Shown here: in pieces, positions 27,049-35,882 of the stretch | Layout of the letters: each line of letters begins with the position of its first letter | Position numbering within the stretch: the stretch's first letter is position 1 | Assembly (NCBI GenBank): GCA_016795485.1 | Contig: JAEUHM010000046.1 | Coordinates: 186,001-250,000 of the forward strand | Direction of reading: 5' to 3' | Source of the DNA: Verrucomicrobiaceae bacterium | Lineage (GTDB): Bacteria > Verrucomicrobiota > Verrucomicrobiia > Verrucomicrobiales > Verrucomicrobiaceae | Length of the DNA: 64,000 nt | The notes under the pieces: model-generated | Seen by the model: the letters and a program-made list of their open reading frames with translations, nothing else | Told to the model about the DNA's origin: nothing | Database searches by the model: none | Program-made: the position numbers and the translations under genes

Positions 27049-27212
27049 TGCAACCTGGGACAGACCGCCGCCTGATCTCCCCTGCCCTCGCCTTTGGGCG
27101 AAAACTCGGCGCTTTTTTCTTCGGGCTTGCAACAACAGGCTGGCTTTGTTCGACTACTCACGGCCTTTGGCACACCTTTTTTCACCCTCACCTCACCACA
27201 ACCACCACCTCA

Positions 27213-28250
27213 ATGAGCAAGAAGTTTAATGTCGGAATGATCGGATACGGCTGGGCTGCCGGAGCACACATCGATGCCATCAATGCCACCTCCAATGCTG
27301 AGGTCACCGCAGTTTACTCGTCCCGGAAACTCAACGATGCCGAGCTTAGCGCCAAGCATGGCCGCCCGATGAAGAGCTACACGGATCTCGACGCATTGCT
27401 CGCCTCGGACGTGGATGCAGTAGACATCTCCAGCTATCCCAGCCAACACAAAGACCAAGCGGTGGCCGCTGCCAAGGCGGGTAAGCACATCATTTTGGAG
27501 AAACCCATGGCCATGACGCTGGAAGACTGCCGCGCCATCGTCAAAGCCGCCGCTGACAACAAAGTCAAAGGCTGCGTCTGCTTTGAGTGCCGCTTCAGCG
27601 GTCAGTTTACCGGAACCAAAGCGCTTTTGGATGAAGGTCTGCTCGGCGATCTCCACTACGGTGAGATCGACTACTACCACGGCATCGGCCCGTGGTATGG
27701 CCAGTTCCGCTGGAACACCTTCAAGAAGGACGGCGGCTCGGCTCTACTGACCGCAGGCTGCCACGCATTGGATGCTCTCTTGATGTTCATGGGCAATGAC
27801 GTGGAAGCCGTCAGCAGCATCAGCACCAAGTCCAAGAGCGAGATCTTTGCTCCGTACGAGTATGACACGAGCAGCGTGACCATTCTCCACTTCAAAGGAG
27901 GCCGCATTGGTAAGAGCGCTGCAATTGTCGACTGCCTCCAGCCCTACTATTTCCACACTCACTTGGTAGGCAGCCACGGCAGCCTTTTGGACAACAAGTT
28001 CCACTCCGCCAAGCTCCACACCAACAAAGCAGGCTGGAGCCAGTTGAACATGAAGATGCTCGACAGCGGCGATGTGAGCGACCACCCATACCAGACTCAG
28101 TTCCAGGCGTTCTTTGACGCCCTGGAGGCTGGCAAGGACATGCCTCTCACCAGCTTTGCCGAGAGCTTGAAGACCTTTGAAGTCCTCTTTGCTGCCGACA
28201 AGAGCGCCGAAGAAGGCGGTCGTTTGGTGAAACTCTCAGAACTCGCCTGA
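27213..28250 (+). CDS. Gfo/Idh/MocA family oxidoreductase
   Basis: 345 residues from the ATG at 27213. The frame is open upstream to 27048 but that part is downstream of the repeat array and not conserved-looking. The Rossmann motif is GMIGYGWAAGAH near residue 8. The Glu-Lys-Pro motif, EKPMAMT, is near residue 96. DxxxHxxDALLMFMG-like GCHALDALLMFMG carries the catalytic-type His. NAD(P)-dependent oxidation of a sugar or inositol is the usual reaction; substrate is not predictable. It appears monocistronic, with acpP about 100 bp downstream. Confidence 0.85.
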   Translation: MSKKFNVGMIGYGWAAGAHIDAINATSNAEVTAVYSSRKLNDAELSAKHGRPMKSYTDLDALLASDVDAVDISSYPSQHKDQAVAAAKAGKHIILEKPMAMTLEDCRAIVKAAADNKVKGCVCFECRFSGQFTGTKALLDEGLLGDLHYGEIDYYHGIGPWYGQFRWNTFKKDGGSALLTAGCHALDALLMFMGNDVEAVSSISTKSKSEIFAPYEYDTSSVTILHFKGGRIGKSAAIVDCLQPYYFHTHLVGSHGSLLDNKFHSAKLHTNKAGWSQLNMKMLDSGDVSDHPYQTQFQAFFDALEAGKDMPLTSFAESLKTFEVLFAADKSAEEGGRLVKLSELA

Positions 28251-28349
28251 TTTGGCACGATTTTAGCCAACAAAAAAACACTTCGATTTCCCCTTGCCAA
28301 TCTAGAACCAACCGCTATCACTCCCGCCGCAAACCACCAGCAACTCATC

Positions 28350-28589
28350 ATGGCAGACAACATTCAAGACAAAGTCCGGGACATCATCGTTGAACAACTC
28401 GGCGTTAACCCAGAGCAGGTCACTTCAGAAGCTAAGTTCATCGAAGATCTTGGCGCAGATTCCCTCGACACCGTTGAGCTCGTCATGGCTTTCGAAGAGG
28501 AGTTCGGCATCGACGTTCCAGATGAAGAGGCTGAGAAGCTCCAGTCCGTGGGCGATGTCGTTCGCTACGTAGAAGAGAACGCTGAGTAA
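28350..28589 (+). CDS. acpP: Acyl carrier protein
   Basis: 79 residues, the usual size. The phosphopantetheine attachment serine is S38 in [12 protein letters not shown]. Helix II and the acidic surface ([17 protein letters not shown]) are characteristic, ending with [11 protein letters not shown]. It carries growing acyl chains in fatty acid synthesis. No other fab genes are adjacent. A strong hairpin terminator follows. Confidence 0.96.
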   Translation: MADNIQDKVRDIIVEQLGVNPEQVTSEAKFIEDLGADSLDTVELVMAFEEEFGIDVPDEEAEKLQSVGDVVRYVEENAE

Positions 28590-28613
28590 TCCTCGCGATC
28601 CCTAGTTTTAACG

Positions 28614-28645
28614 AAAAGGCCAGTGGTTCACTCCGCTGGCCTTTT
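28614..28645 (+). terminator. Rho-independent terminator of acpP
   Basis: Arms AAAAGGCCAG (28614-28623) and CTGGCCTTTT (28636-28645), with a 12-base loop and a T-run continuing to 28648. It lies 24 bp after the acpP stop. Confidence 0.9.
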
Positions 28646-28756
28646 TTTGTTGTCTTGCAGTGGTTCAACTTGCCCCACTGGGGCAAAAAGAGAGCGCCGT
28701 GATCACCTCTCGGCGACCACGGCGCTCAAACGATCGACTCAAAGAGTCAGACTAGC

Positions 28757-29053
28757 TTAGGCGTCTTTCTTCTTCTTGCCCATGCCAGCCTTGAACTCTT
28801 CCAGGCTCACATCGCCGCTGCTGTCTTTGTCCAGCTTGCCGAAGGCCGTCTCAGCCTTGGTTGCGTCTTTGGCACCCTTGGTGAACTCTTCCTTGGAGAG
28901 CTTGCCGTCACCATTGCCGTCTTTCTTCTTGAAGACTGCATCTGGGTTAGGAGCTCCTTTGCCTTTTCCTTTTCCTTCGCCCTTCTCCGCTGCATTGATG
29001 GTGGAGATGCTGGCCAAAGCGAGCACGGCAAAGATCGTGGTGATAACTTTCAT
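28757..29053 (-). CDS. Small exported EF-hand protein
   Basis: 98 residues from the ATG at 29053; signal peptide MKVITTIFAVLALASISTINA. A Lys/Gly-rich stretch (EKGEGKGKGKG) is followed by two canonical 12-residue EF loops, residues 45-56 (DGNGDGKLSKEE) and 75-86 (DKDSSGDVSLEE), ending in a Lys-rich tail. Calcium binding is expected. EF-hand exported proteins of this size are common in Planctomycetes/Verrucomicrobia, function unknown. Stands alone between acpP and the radical SAM gene. Confidence 0.85.
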   Translation of the reverse strand: MKVITTIFAVLALASISTINAAEKGEGKGKGKGAPNPDAVFKKKDGNGDGKLSKEEFTKGAKDATKAETAFGKLDKDSSGDVSLEEFKAGMGKKKKDA

Positions 29054-29222
29054 GATGTTGTCTAGGATTGTCTGTTTTCTGGTTTTGTCTGATGACGAAA
29101 ACCACCGGTGCACCCGGCGGTTCTGCGGGCTTTAACGCGGCGCTTTGTCTCCAGTTTCATCTTTCTTCAAAAAAGTTTCCGTGGGTTGAAATGCCACACG
29201 TAATGCCAACTATCATAGCCCT

Positions 29223-30278
29223 ATGCCCGATCCCTCCAGCCGTCCTCGCGGGCGTGGTGCCGGGGCGAATCTCCCTCATCGATTCGCCTCTCTTCACGTC
29301 GACTACGACGATGGTGAGGCACCGTCTTCAGTGAAAACTCAGTTCTTGGTCGATCATGCGTCCACCATCATCACCAAGAACACCAGCCCGGACCTTTCCT
29401 TTGAGGCATCGCTCAATCCCTACCGCGGCTGCGAGCACGGATGCGCCTACTGCTACGCTAGGCCCACCCATGAATACCTCGGCTTCTCTTCCGGGCTCGA
29501 CTTTGAAAGTCGCATCATGGTCAAGACCGAGGCTCCCGTCCTTTTGCGGCGCGAACTCGCGCGTCCCGGTTACAAACCCACCCGACTCGCCTGTTCGGGT
29601 GTCACTGATCCTTATCAGCCCGTCGAGAAAACTCTCCGCATCACTCGACAGTGCCTCCAGGTCCTCGTCGAGGCGCGTCATCCTGTGGTCTTCATCACCA
29701 AGAACCACCTCATCACCCGCGACATCGACTTATTGAAGGAACTGGCTCAGCACCAAGCGGTCGCGGCCTACATTTCCATCACCAGCCTCAAGCCTGAACT
29801 CGCTCGCGTGTTAGAGCCACGTGCTTCCTCGCCTCGCCAGCGCTTGGAGGCCATCCAGCAACTCCACGCCGCCGGCATTCCCGTGGGCGTTTCACTCGCT
29901 CCCGTCATCCCTGCCATCAATGACGAGGAGATCCCAGCCATCCTCAATGCAGCAGCCGAGGCGGGCGCTCAGTTTGCTGGCAGCACCGTGGTGCGGCTCC
30001 CCTTCGGCGTGAAGGACATCTTTGCTGAGTGGTTGCACACTCATTTCCCAGATCGCGTCGATAAAGTCCTCAACCGCATCCGCTCCATGCAGGGCGACAC
30101 CCTCTCTCACGGCGAGTTTGGCAAGCGCTTGCGGGGTGAAGGCATCTGGGCAGAGCAGATCCGCGCGCTCTACAAAGTCTCCCGGGAGCGTGCAGGCATT
30201 CCCTCTGGCACACCCGATGTCTCCACCGCCGCCTTCCGCAGACCGCGCATCGACGATTCCCAGCTCGAGTTGTTCTGA
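29223..30278 (+). CDS. PA0069-family radical SAM protein
   Basis: 351 residues. The [4Fe-4S] motif is Cx3Cx2C (C70, C74, C77) within LNPYRGCEHGCAYCYARPTHE, distinctive of the PA0069/spore photoproduct lyase-like group. ACSGVTDPYQPVEKTLRITRQCL and VIPAINDEEIPAIL also match that family. It cleaves S-adenosylmethionine to make a 5'-deoxyadenosyl radical; the substrate of PA0069-type members is unknown to me. The start at the first ATG is plausible; the first 45 residues are basic and not conserved-looking. The UDP-sugar dehydrogenase begins 66 bp downstream. Confidence 0.88.
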   Translation: MPDPSSRPRGRGAGANLPHRFASLHVDYDDGEAPSSVKTQFLVDHASTIITKNTSPDLSFEASLNPYRGCEHGCAYCYARPTHEYLGFSSGLDFESRIMVKTEAPVLLRRELARPGYKPTRLACSGVTDPYQPVEKTLRITRQCLQVLVEARHPVVFITKNHLITRDIDLLKELAQHQAVAAYISITSLKPELARVLEPRASSPRQRLEAIQQLHAAGIPVGVSLAPVIPAINDEEIPAILNAAAEAGAQFAGSTVVRLPFGVKDIFAEWLHTHFPDRVDKVLNRIRSMQGDTLSHGEFGKRLRGEGIWAEQIRALYKVSRERAGIPSGTPDVSTAAFRRPRIDDSQLELF

Positions 30279-30344
30279 TCTGTCAAAATCTCGCCTTCAA
30301 CTTGCAAGCACCATGGGCCGGGAGATGATGCGCCCTCCTCTCGC

Positions 30345-31664
30345 ATGAGTTCCTCTTCCGCACCTTCCTCTCTCCCACCGCTCGCTGTCGTAGGCATTGG
30401 CTACGTTGGCCTCCCTCTTGCTCTCAACTTTTGTGGTGTCGGCAGAAAGGTCATCGCCCTGGATGTGGACCCCGTGAAGGTGGAGAAAATCAATGCCGGG
30501 CAGTCTTACATCAAGCACATCCCCTCGGAAGACATTCAGAAAGAAGTCAGCCGTGGTGCCCTCACTGCCTCATTGGACATGGCAGAAGCCTCCAAGTGCG
30601 ATGCCATCATCATCTGCGTGCCCACCCCGCTGGATCGCCACCTGGAGCCAGACCTCAGCTACGTCACCAGCACCGTGCAGGCCCTCCTTCCCCACCTGAG
30701 CAAAGGCCAAACCATGAGCCTGGAAAGCACCACCTACCCCGGCACCACCGAGGAGGTGCTCATGCCCATGGTCGAGTCCATGGGCTTCAAGGTTGGAGTC
30801 GATTACCACCTCGCCTACTCCCCAGAGCGTGAGGACCCAGGCAATGAGCAGTTCCCCAGCCACACCATCCCCAAGCTCGTCAGTGGACAGACGCCCGCTT
30901 GCTTGGAGAAGGCGCTCGCTCTCTATAAGTCCGCCTATCACACCGTTGTAGCCGTCAGCGGCACCAAGGTGGCCGAGTTTGCCAAGCTCCTGGAGAACAC
31001 CTACCGCTCCGTCAACATCGGCCTCGTCAACGAGCTCAAGATCGTGGCAGACAAAATGGGCATCGACATCTGGGACGTCATCAACGCAGCCGCTACCAAG
31101 CCCTTTGGGTTCAAGGCCTTCTATCCCGGCCCCGGAGTCGGCGGTCACTGCATCCCTGTTGATCCCTTTTATCTCACCTGGAAGGCCAAAGAGTACGGCA
31201 TCCACACCCGCTTCGTCGAACTAGCGGCCGAGACTAACAACTCCATGGCAGCCTACGTGGTCCAACGCGTCTCTGAGGCACTCAACAAGCGCCGCAAGCC
31301 CCTCAATGGCAGCCGCATCCTTGCCGTAGGTCTGGCATTCAAAGAAGAAGTCGATGACCTTCGGGAGTCACCCACCTTCCGCATCATGGACCTCCTCGCT
31401 GAGCAAGGCAGCATCGTCGACTACTACGATCCCTACATCCCGAGCATCATGCGCACCCGTGAGCACCTCAATTGGGCTGGCAAACTCTCCGTCGCATGGG
31501 ACAAAGCCACCCTCGCCTCGTACGACTGTGCCGTCATCTGCACCGGGCACAAGGCCATCAACAAATCTGAGCTCCTCGCCTGGAGCGATTGCATTGTCGA
31601 CACACGTAACCTCCTGGGCTCCCTCCCCGAGGCCGACCGGGCCGGAAAAGTCCTCAAAGCGTGA
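30345..31664 (+). CDS. Nucleotide sugar dehydrogenase, UDP-GlcNAc/UDP-Glc 6-dehydrogenase type
   Basis: 439 residues. NAD-binding motif VVGIGYVGLPLA near residue 15. Catalytic Cys269 is in PGVGGHCIPVDP. LENTYRSVNIGLVNE and LAFKEEVDDLRESP are family blocks, with the C-terminal UDP-binding domain after ~320. Two-step NAD-dependent oxidation gives a uronic acid sugar for capsule, LPS or exopolysaccharide. The WbpA/WecC-like pattern suggests an N-acetylated hexosamine, but this is not certain. Its TGA overlaps the GTG of the next gene, coupling the two. Confidence 0.9.
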   Translation: MSSSSAPSSLPPLAVVGIGYVGLPLALNFCGVGRKVIALDVDPVKVEKINAGQSYIKHIPSEDIQKEVSRGALTASLDMAEASKCDAIIICVPTPLDRHLEPDLSYVTSTVQALLPHLSKGQTMSLESTTYPGTTEEVLMPMVESMGFKVGVDYHLAYSPEREDPGNEQFPSHTIPKLVSGQTPACLEKALALYKSAYHTVVAVSGTKVAEFAKLLENTYRSVNIGLVNELKIVADKMGIDIWDVINAAATKPFGFKAFYPGPGVGGHCIPVDPFYLTWKAKEYGIHTRFVELAAETNNSMAAYVVQRVSEALNKRRKPLNGSRILAVGLAFKEEVDDLRESPTFRIMDLLAEQGSIVDYYDPYIPSIMRTREHLNWAGKLSVAWDKATLASYDCAVICTGHKAINKSELLAWSDCIVDTRNLLGSLPEADRAGKVLKA

Positions 31665-32887
31665 ACTCCGACAGCCCAGACGTCGTCATCGTTCCGGTTC
31701 CCCATGGAGCCGAGGCGAATCGACTTGTCGGTGGACTCCGCGCCCTTGGTATCACTGCAGACTGTCCCTCCAGTCGGAATGCCACTCGCCATGCACTCTC
31801 TCAGGCAAAGATGGCTGTTTGTGTCATCAGCGTCTCCGCCACCCAGGACCAAGTCCACCAGGCACTCACCCAACTCCGGCCAGGAGCCTCTCGCGCCAAG
31901 TGGATCGTCCTTGGCCCAGAAGAGTCAAACCTCGTCCACGACCTCTCCACACTTGGCATCCGCCCCCTCGCTTGGCTTGCACCCACCACTTCCAAGGAAA
32001 ACCTCCCCCGCGTCATGGAGTGCCTCCGCTCCCATGGCATCCATGGACTTCAAGTAGCGCCAAAAACCCGCTCAGCCGCCACCAATATCCGCCGGCCACG
32101 CACTCGCTTTCACGTCTCCGCCCTCGTCGCCATCGGCACCATCATTGCAGGCTTCACCCTCGGCTACTTCCTAGCCCTCAAGCGCGATCTCGATCAAGCC
32201 GCCAAAACAATACCCGTCACCGTCATAGCCCCAGCGCCCACCCCAGTCGCTCCAACACCCCCACCCGCACCCGAGCCCAAGGCACCGCTGATCCTCCCGC
32301 CCATGGGGCCCCCGCACGTCATCAGCCTTCCCCGCGTCATCCATTACGCACCCATCCCAGAGCTCACCGGCCCCGTGCAACTCGTTGGCCCTCCCTACAT
32401 CCCACCGCCGCCCCCGCCACCCATCTTCGCCATTGAGCCAATCAAGCTCCCGACCCTAGAAGTTCCCGGGCCACTCTACACACGAGAAGCCAAGGCCATC
32501 GTCCACGTCATCAGCACCCTAGACGAAGCTAACCGCACCCAAGGACTCGAAGGCGAGCGACTCGAGTCCCTCGTCACCCGATTCGCCAACCCCGCCTACA
32601 TCGAAGGCCGCGGCGAGCAGACTCATAACGGCATGAAAGCCAGCCTCCAGCTCCGCTCAGAAGCCTGGCCAGCCTGGAGAGAAGTCCCCATCGCCGTCTC
32701 CGCACGCCCAGAGGGCGATTTTGTCATCGTCGAGGTCAAATCCCGCTTCCGCGCCGAGAACCGCACCACAGACCGGGTCATGGCAGACGAAGTCACCGTC
32801 GCCTACACCGTCACCTTCGACTCCAAGCTCGAAGTCCCCCTCATCCGCCGCGTCACCCTCAAGCCCGCCGACCAAGCCGCACGCTGA
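31661..32887 (+). CDS. Unknown single-pass membrane protein with Pro-rich linker
   Basis: 408 residues, starting at a GTG that overlaps the upstream stop. I do not recognise the family. Residues 1-130 look like a cytosolic alpha/beta domain with alternating strands (VVIVPVPHG, MAVCVISVSATQ, WIVLGPE), reminiscent of a receiver or Rossmann-like fold. A transmembrane helix spans ~150-173. A Pro-rich extracytoplasmic linker (~185-270) includes a run of nine prolines broken only by neighbours. A C-terminal alpha+beta domain (~275-408; ANRTQGLEGERLESLVTRFAN then ASLQLRSEAWPAWREV) looks NTF2-like. Coupling to the UDP-sugar dehydrogenase points to surface polysaccharide; this is inference. Confidence 0.7.
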   Translation: MNSDSPDVVIVPVPHGAEANRLVGGLRALGITADCPSSRNATRHALSQAKMAVCVISVSATQDQVHQALTQLRPGASRAKWIVLGPEESNLVHDLSTLGIRPLAWLAPTTSKENLPRVMECLRSHGIHGLQVAPKTRSAATNIRRPRTRFHVSALVAIGTIIAGFTLGYFLALKRDLDQAAKTIPVTVIAPAPTPVAPTPPPAPEPKAPLILPPMGPPHVISLPRVIHYAPIPELTGPVQLVGPPYIPPPPPPPIFAIEPIKLPTLEVPGPLYTREAKAIVHVISTLDEANRTQGLEGERLESLVTRFANPAYIEGRGEQTHNGMKASLQLRSEAWPAWREVPIAVSARPEGDFVIVEVKSRFRAENRTTDRVMADEVTVAYTVTFDSKLEVPLIRRVTLKPADQAAR

Positions 32888-33290
32888 CGATCCTGCAAGT
32901 CCCAGAGTAGCTGGCAAGGGGCAGGCGGAGAGCTCGGCATTGAGTAACGAAGCGCTGGTTGAGGCACACTCTGCGCCGTTGCTCTGTATTTTCGAGGTAG
33001 TAGATAGCCGGTAGGTCGACTCGCGTTTTTTGGGGTGAAGGTGGCCACCGATTGCGCGACGAGACATGAAGGCAAACGCAGCCTTATTCACTCAGTAGCG
33101 ACTTGGTTTTTATGCTGCCTTTGTAGCAACTGAAAACGTTGAAAGTCACGAGCGCAACGTTCAACCATGCAATAGCGCAAAGACGACCTGGAGGTGCCCC
33201 GCCTTGTGGCGAGTGCACTACCACTAAGAGGAAGTTGCGGCGGTCACAATCCAATGTCTGCGACCTCCATTGGTGTCTCCAGGGAGAAAA
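32888..33290. other. Gap without a recognisable gene
   Basis: About 400 bp between two convergent genes. Only short, unconvincing frames occur on either strand. A weak inverted pair, GTTGAA and TTCAAC, lies around 33138-33165, and AACGTT occurs twice there. No T-run follows, so I do not call a terminator. Base composition is less GC-biased than the preceding gene. Confidence 0.5.
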
Positions 33291-33632
33291 CTACGCTGCG
33301 GGCGTGGCGCTTTCCGCTGGCTCGGCTGCTTTTTTGGCCACACTGGCTACGGCAGACTTGTCGAACTCGATTTTGACGTTGTCGGCGACTTTTACCATGA
33401 TGGTCTTCTCTTTGACGGAGGAGATAATGCCATGGGCACCACCGATGGTCACCACTTGGTCTCCGACTTTGAGGCTGGATTGCATCGTGTCTTGCTGCTT
33501 CTGACGCTGACGCTGTGGGCGGATGAGGAGGAAATACATCATCACCAACATCAGCACCATCATGATCATGGGATTGCCGAGGGGGCTGCTAGGTGCGGCG
33601 GGTGCTGCTTGGGCGAGGAGGAAAGGGATCAT
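33291..33632 (-). CDS. yajC: Preprotein translocase auxiliary subunit YajC
   Basis: 113 residues from the ATG at 33632, which overlaps the tgt stop (ATGA). One membrane helix (NPMIMMVLMLVMMYFLLIRPQ) ends in the diagnostic IRPQRQRQKQQ, followed by LKVGDQVVTIGGAHGIISSV, the YajC cytosolic fold. It associates with SecDF. The short Ala-rich N-terminus before the helix resembles the start of the secDF product elsewhere in the window. tgt-yajC is a widespread gene order; secDF is about 6 kb away here. Confidence 0.92.
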   Translation of the reverse strand: MIPFLLAQAAPAAPSSPLGNPMIMMVLMLVMMYFLLIRPQRQRQKQQDTMQSSLKVGDQVVTIGGAHGIISSVKEKTIMVKVADNVKIEFDKSAVASVAKKAAEPAESATPAA

Positions 33633-34774
33633 TCGGTTTCGGTGGTGTCTGTGTTTTTGGTCTGATAACCCGCTACGAAGTCGGCACGGAACTCGGCGAA
33701 ACAGCCTTGCTGAATCGCCGCGCGCGCCTTGGCGGCGAGGGACAGGTAGAAATGCAAGTTGTGCAGGGTTATCAAGCGCAAACCGAGAATCTCGTTCGTC
33801 TGGATGAGGTGTCGGATGTAGGCACGGGAAAATCCCTTCACGAGTGGATGCGTATCCTCGGCTATTGGCCGGAAGTCTTTGGCAAAGCACGCATTCCGGA
33901 GGCTCATGGTGCCCTGGGCCGTGAAGGCGGTGCCGTTCCTAGCCACGCGAGTTGGCAGGACACAGTCAAACATGTCCACACCGCGAGCGATGAGTTCGAT
34001 CATCTGCGGTGGAGTGCCTAGCCCCATGGCATAGCGAGCTTGATTCTCCGGTAGTAGCGGACAGACCCACTCGGCAACACTCATCATCTCGGCCTCCGTC
34101 TCGCCCACGCTCACGCCACCGATGGCGTAACCATCAAATCCAAGCGCTACCATTTCCCGAGCCGCACGCTCCCGGAGTTCTCGATACACACTGCCCTGGA
34201 TGATGCCGAAGTGAAGCTGGCGCTGTCCACCGGTCATTGGCTGATGTTGATCAATCCAGTCACGACAACGGCGAGCCCACCGCATGGTGAGGTCGAGACT
34301 TTTTGATGCATACGCGGCATCACACGGGTAGGGCGGGCACTCGTCGAATAGCATGGCGATGTCGGACCCAAGCACAGCCTGAGCTTCCATGGCAGTTTCT
34401 GGCCCGAGAAACATGGGCGAGCCATCCACGTGATTACTGAAGTGACAGCCTTCCTCCGTGATCTTCCGCAGACGAGCCAAACTAAAGACTTGGTAGCCCC
34501 CCGAGTCAGTCAAGATGGGCTTGTTCCAGTTGGCGAATGCGTGAAGACCTCCCGCCTCTCGCATGATTTCCAAACCGGGCCTGACAAACAAGTGATAGGT
34601 GTTTCCCAAGATGATCTGGGCTTCCAGAGCCTCCAGTTCAGTCGGATGGACGGACTTCACCGTGCCCTGCGTGCCCACAGGCATGAAGATAGGCGTCTGG
34701 ATCTCACCATGGGGTGTCTTGAGCGTACCTGAGCGTGCAGCCGTTTTGGGACAGGTCTTGTGAAGTGTAAACAT
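33629..34774 (-). CDS. tgt: tRNA-guanine transglycosylase, apparently without the zinc cysteines
   Basis: 381 residues from the ATG at 34774 (MFTLHKTCPKTAARSG). It exchanges guanine 34 for preQ1 in GUN-anticodon tRNAs during queuosine synthesis. TDSGGYQVFSL, MLFDECPPYP, GYAIGGVSVGE and DMFDCVLPTRVARNG (nucleophilic Asp region) are all present; the Cys in FDEC and Val in SVGE are bacterial preQ1-type. The usual zinc-binding CxCxxC segment just before SRAY is replaced: residues 306-315 read EDTHPLVKGF, with D307, H309 and V312 at the expected Cys positions. The fourth ligand His (H338 in TLHNL) remains. The TGA overlaps the yajC start. Confidence 0.93.
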   Translation of the reverse strand: MFTLHKTCPKTAARSGTLKTPHGEIQTPIFMPVGTQGTVKSVHPTELEALEAQIILGNTYHLFVRPGLEIMREAGGLHAFANWNKPILTDSGGYQVFSLARLRKITEEGCHFSNHVDGSPMFLGPETAMEAQAVLGSDIAMLFDECPPYPCDAAYASKSLDLTMRWARRCRDWIDQHQPMTGGQRQLHFGIIQGSVYRELRERAAREMVALGFDGYAIGGVSVGETEAEMMSVAEWVCPLLPENQARYAMGLGTPPQMIELIARGVDMFDCVLPTRVARNGTAFTAQGTMSLRNACFAKDFRPIAEDTHPLVKGFSRAYIRHLIQTNEILGLRLITLHNLHFYLSLAAKARAAIQQGCFAEFRADFVAGYQTKNTDTTETE

Positions 34775-34859
34775 GGGCGATACCGAAGAGAGAAAAGCAG
34801 GTGGCAGGCTGTATTCAGTGGGCAGTATTTCCGCGTTGTCATCCACTGATCCTGTTCTC

Positions 34860-35807
34860 ATGAAAGCAATCTCACTTCTCTTCATCCTTGGCCTAAGCGC
34901 TCCGCTGTTGGCGGAACCTCCTGTTCAGCCGGGTGAGAAACTGCTTTTCCTCGGCGACAGCATCACTCAAGGTGGCACCTATGTAGCGCTGATTGATGCA
35001 GCAATCATCGCTCACGCTGCGGACAAACACTATGACATCGTGAGCGCGGGGCTCTCCAGCGAGACGGTGTCTGGCCTCTCCGAGCCAGGACATGCGGGCG
35101 GCAAGTTTCCACGCCCCGATTTGCACGAGCGCCTGGATCGAGTGCTCGCTGTGGTGAAACCAAAGGTCGCGGTCGCTTGCTATGGCATGAACTGCGGGAT
35201 CTACATGCCACTGAGCGAGGAAAGGTTCAAAGCTTACCGAGACGGCATGATCAAACTCAGAGAAAAGGCGATGGCAGCAGGTGCCAAGGTGATTCACCTC
35301 ACGCCGCCAGTGCATGATCCTGTGCCGATCATGGACAAAACCGATCCGACAGGGGCCGAGGGCGACAAGTTCACCAAACCCTACACACGCTACAATGACG
35401 TGCTGGACAAATACAGTGAGTGGTTGCTTCAACAGCGAAACGCTGGATGGGAAGTCATTGATCTTCATGGTCCCATGAAGCAAGCGCTCAAAGAAGGCCG
35501 CGAGAAGGACCCGAAGTTTGTGCTCAGCAAAGATGGAGTGCACCCAGGCCTCGAAGGACATGCCCTGATGGCCCAGTGTGTGCTGGACGCATGGCAGATC
35601 CCTGGGAAGGCCATCGACATCGCCACCAATCCTCAGTTGGCCGCATTCTGGAAGGCAGTGGAAGCCAAGCAGTCCGTGCTAAAGGCGGCATGGCTCAGCA
35701 AAGCCGGGCACAAGCGCCCAGGAGTCCCTACAGGACTGCCGATTGAAGAAGCCGAAGCGAAAGCCAAGCTCGAGGACACAAAAGCTCGCGAACTAGTTCG
35801 CAAATAG
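34860..35807 (+). CDS. Exported SGNH/GDSL hydrolase
   Basis: 315 residues from the ATG at 34860; signal peptide MKAISLLFILGLSAPLLA. Catalytic Ser34 lies in FLGDSITQGG (block I). GMNCGIY near residue 120 provides Gly/Asn of block III, and KDGVHPGLEGH near 224 has the Asp-x-x-His of block V. These enzymes de-esterify lipids or acetylated polysaccharides; Verrucomicrobia carry many. The C-terminal 70 residues (AEAKAKLEDTKARELVRK) are charged and helical. It is divergent from tgt across about 85 bp. A long bidirectional hairpin follows the stop. Confidence 0.85.
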   Translation: MKAISLLFILGLSAPLLAEPPVQPGEKLLFLGDSITQGGTYVALIDAAIIAHAADKHYDIVSAGLSSETVSGLSEPGHAGGKFPRPDLHERLDRVLAVVKPKVAVACYGMNCGIYMPLSEERFKAYRDGMIKLREKAMAAGAKVIHLTPPVHDPVPIMDKTDPTGAEGDKFTKPYTRYNDVLDKYSEWLLQQRNAGWEVIDLHGPMKQALKEGREKDPKFVLSKDGVHPGLEGHALMAQCVLDAWQIPGKAIDIATNPQLAAFWKAVEAKQSVLKAAWLSKAGHKRPGVPTGLPIEEAEAKAKLEDTKARELVRK

Positions 35808-35821
35808 CGAACGAGCACAAA

Positions 35822-35866
35822 AATCCCCAAAGAGAGGAGCTTCACTGCACCATCTCTTTGGGGATT
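35822..35866. terminator. Bidirectional terminator between convergent genes
   Basis: Perfect 14-bp arms AATCCCCAAAGAGA (35822-35835) and TCTCTTTGGGGATT (35853-35866). They lie between the SGNH hydrolase stop (35807) and the aminotransferase stop (35883), so the hairpin can serve both strands. Confidence 0.85.
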
Positions 35867-35882
35867 CTAAGTGGTCGTCGTT

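Noticed and set aside
26616..27191. Minus-strand repeat-encoding frame as a gene (heptads GGVDPVV)
   Set aside because: The repeat keeps most frames open because 21 is a multiple of 3; flanks overlap ccsA and the oxidoreductase leader and no signal, domain or clear start is visible. Kept only as a repeat with the possibility stated.
31354..32436. Plus-strand frame of 360 codons, Ser/Pro/Arg-rich
   Set aside because: Overlaps the UDP-sugar dehydrogenase and the following gene; composition is typical of an out-of-frame GC-rich shadow.
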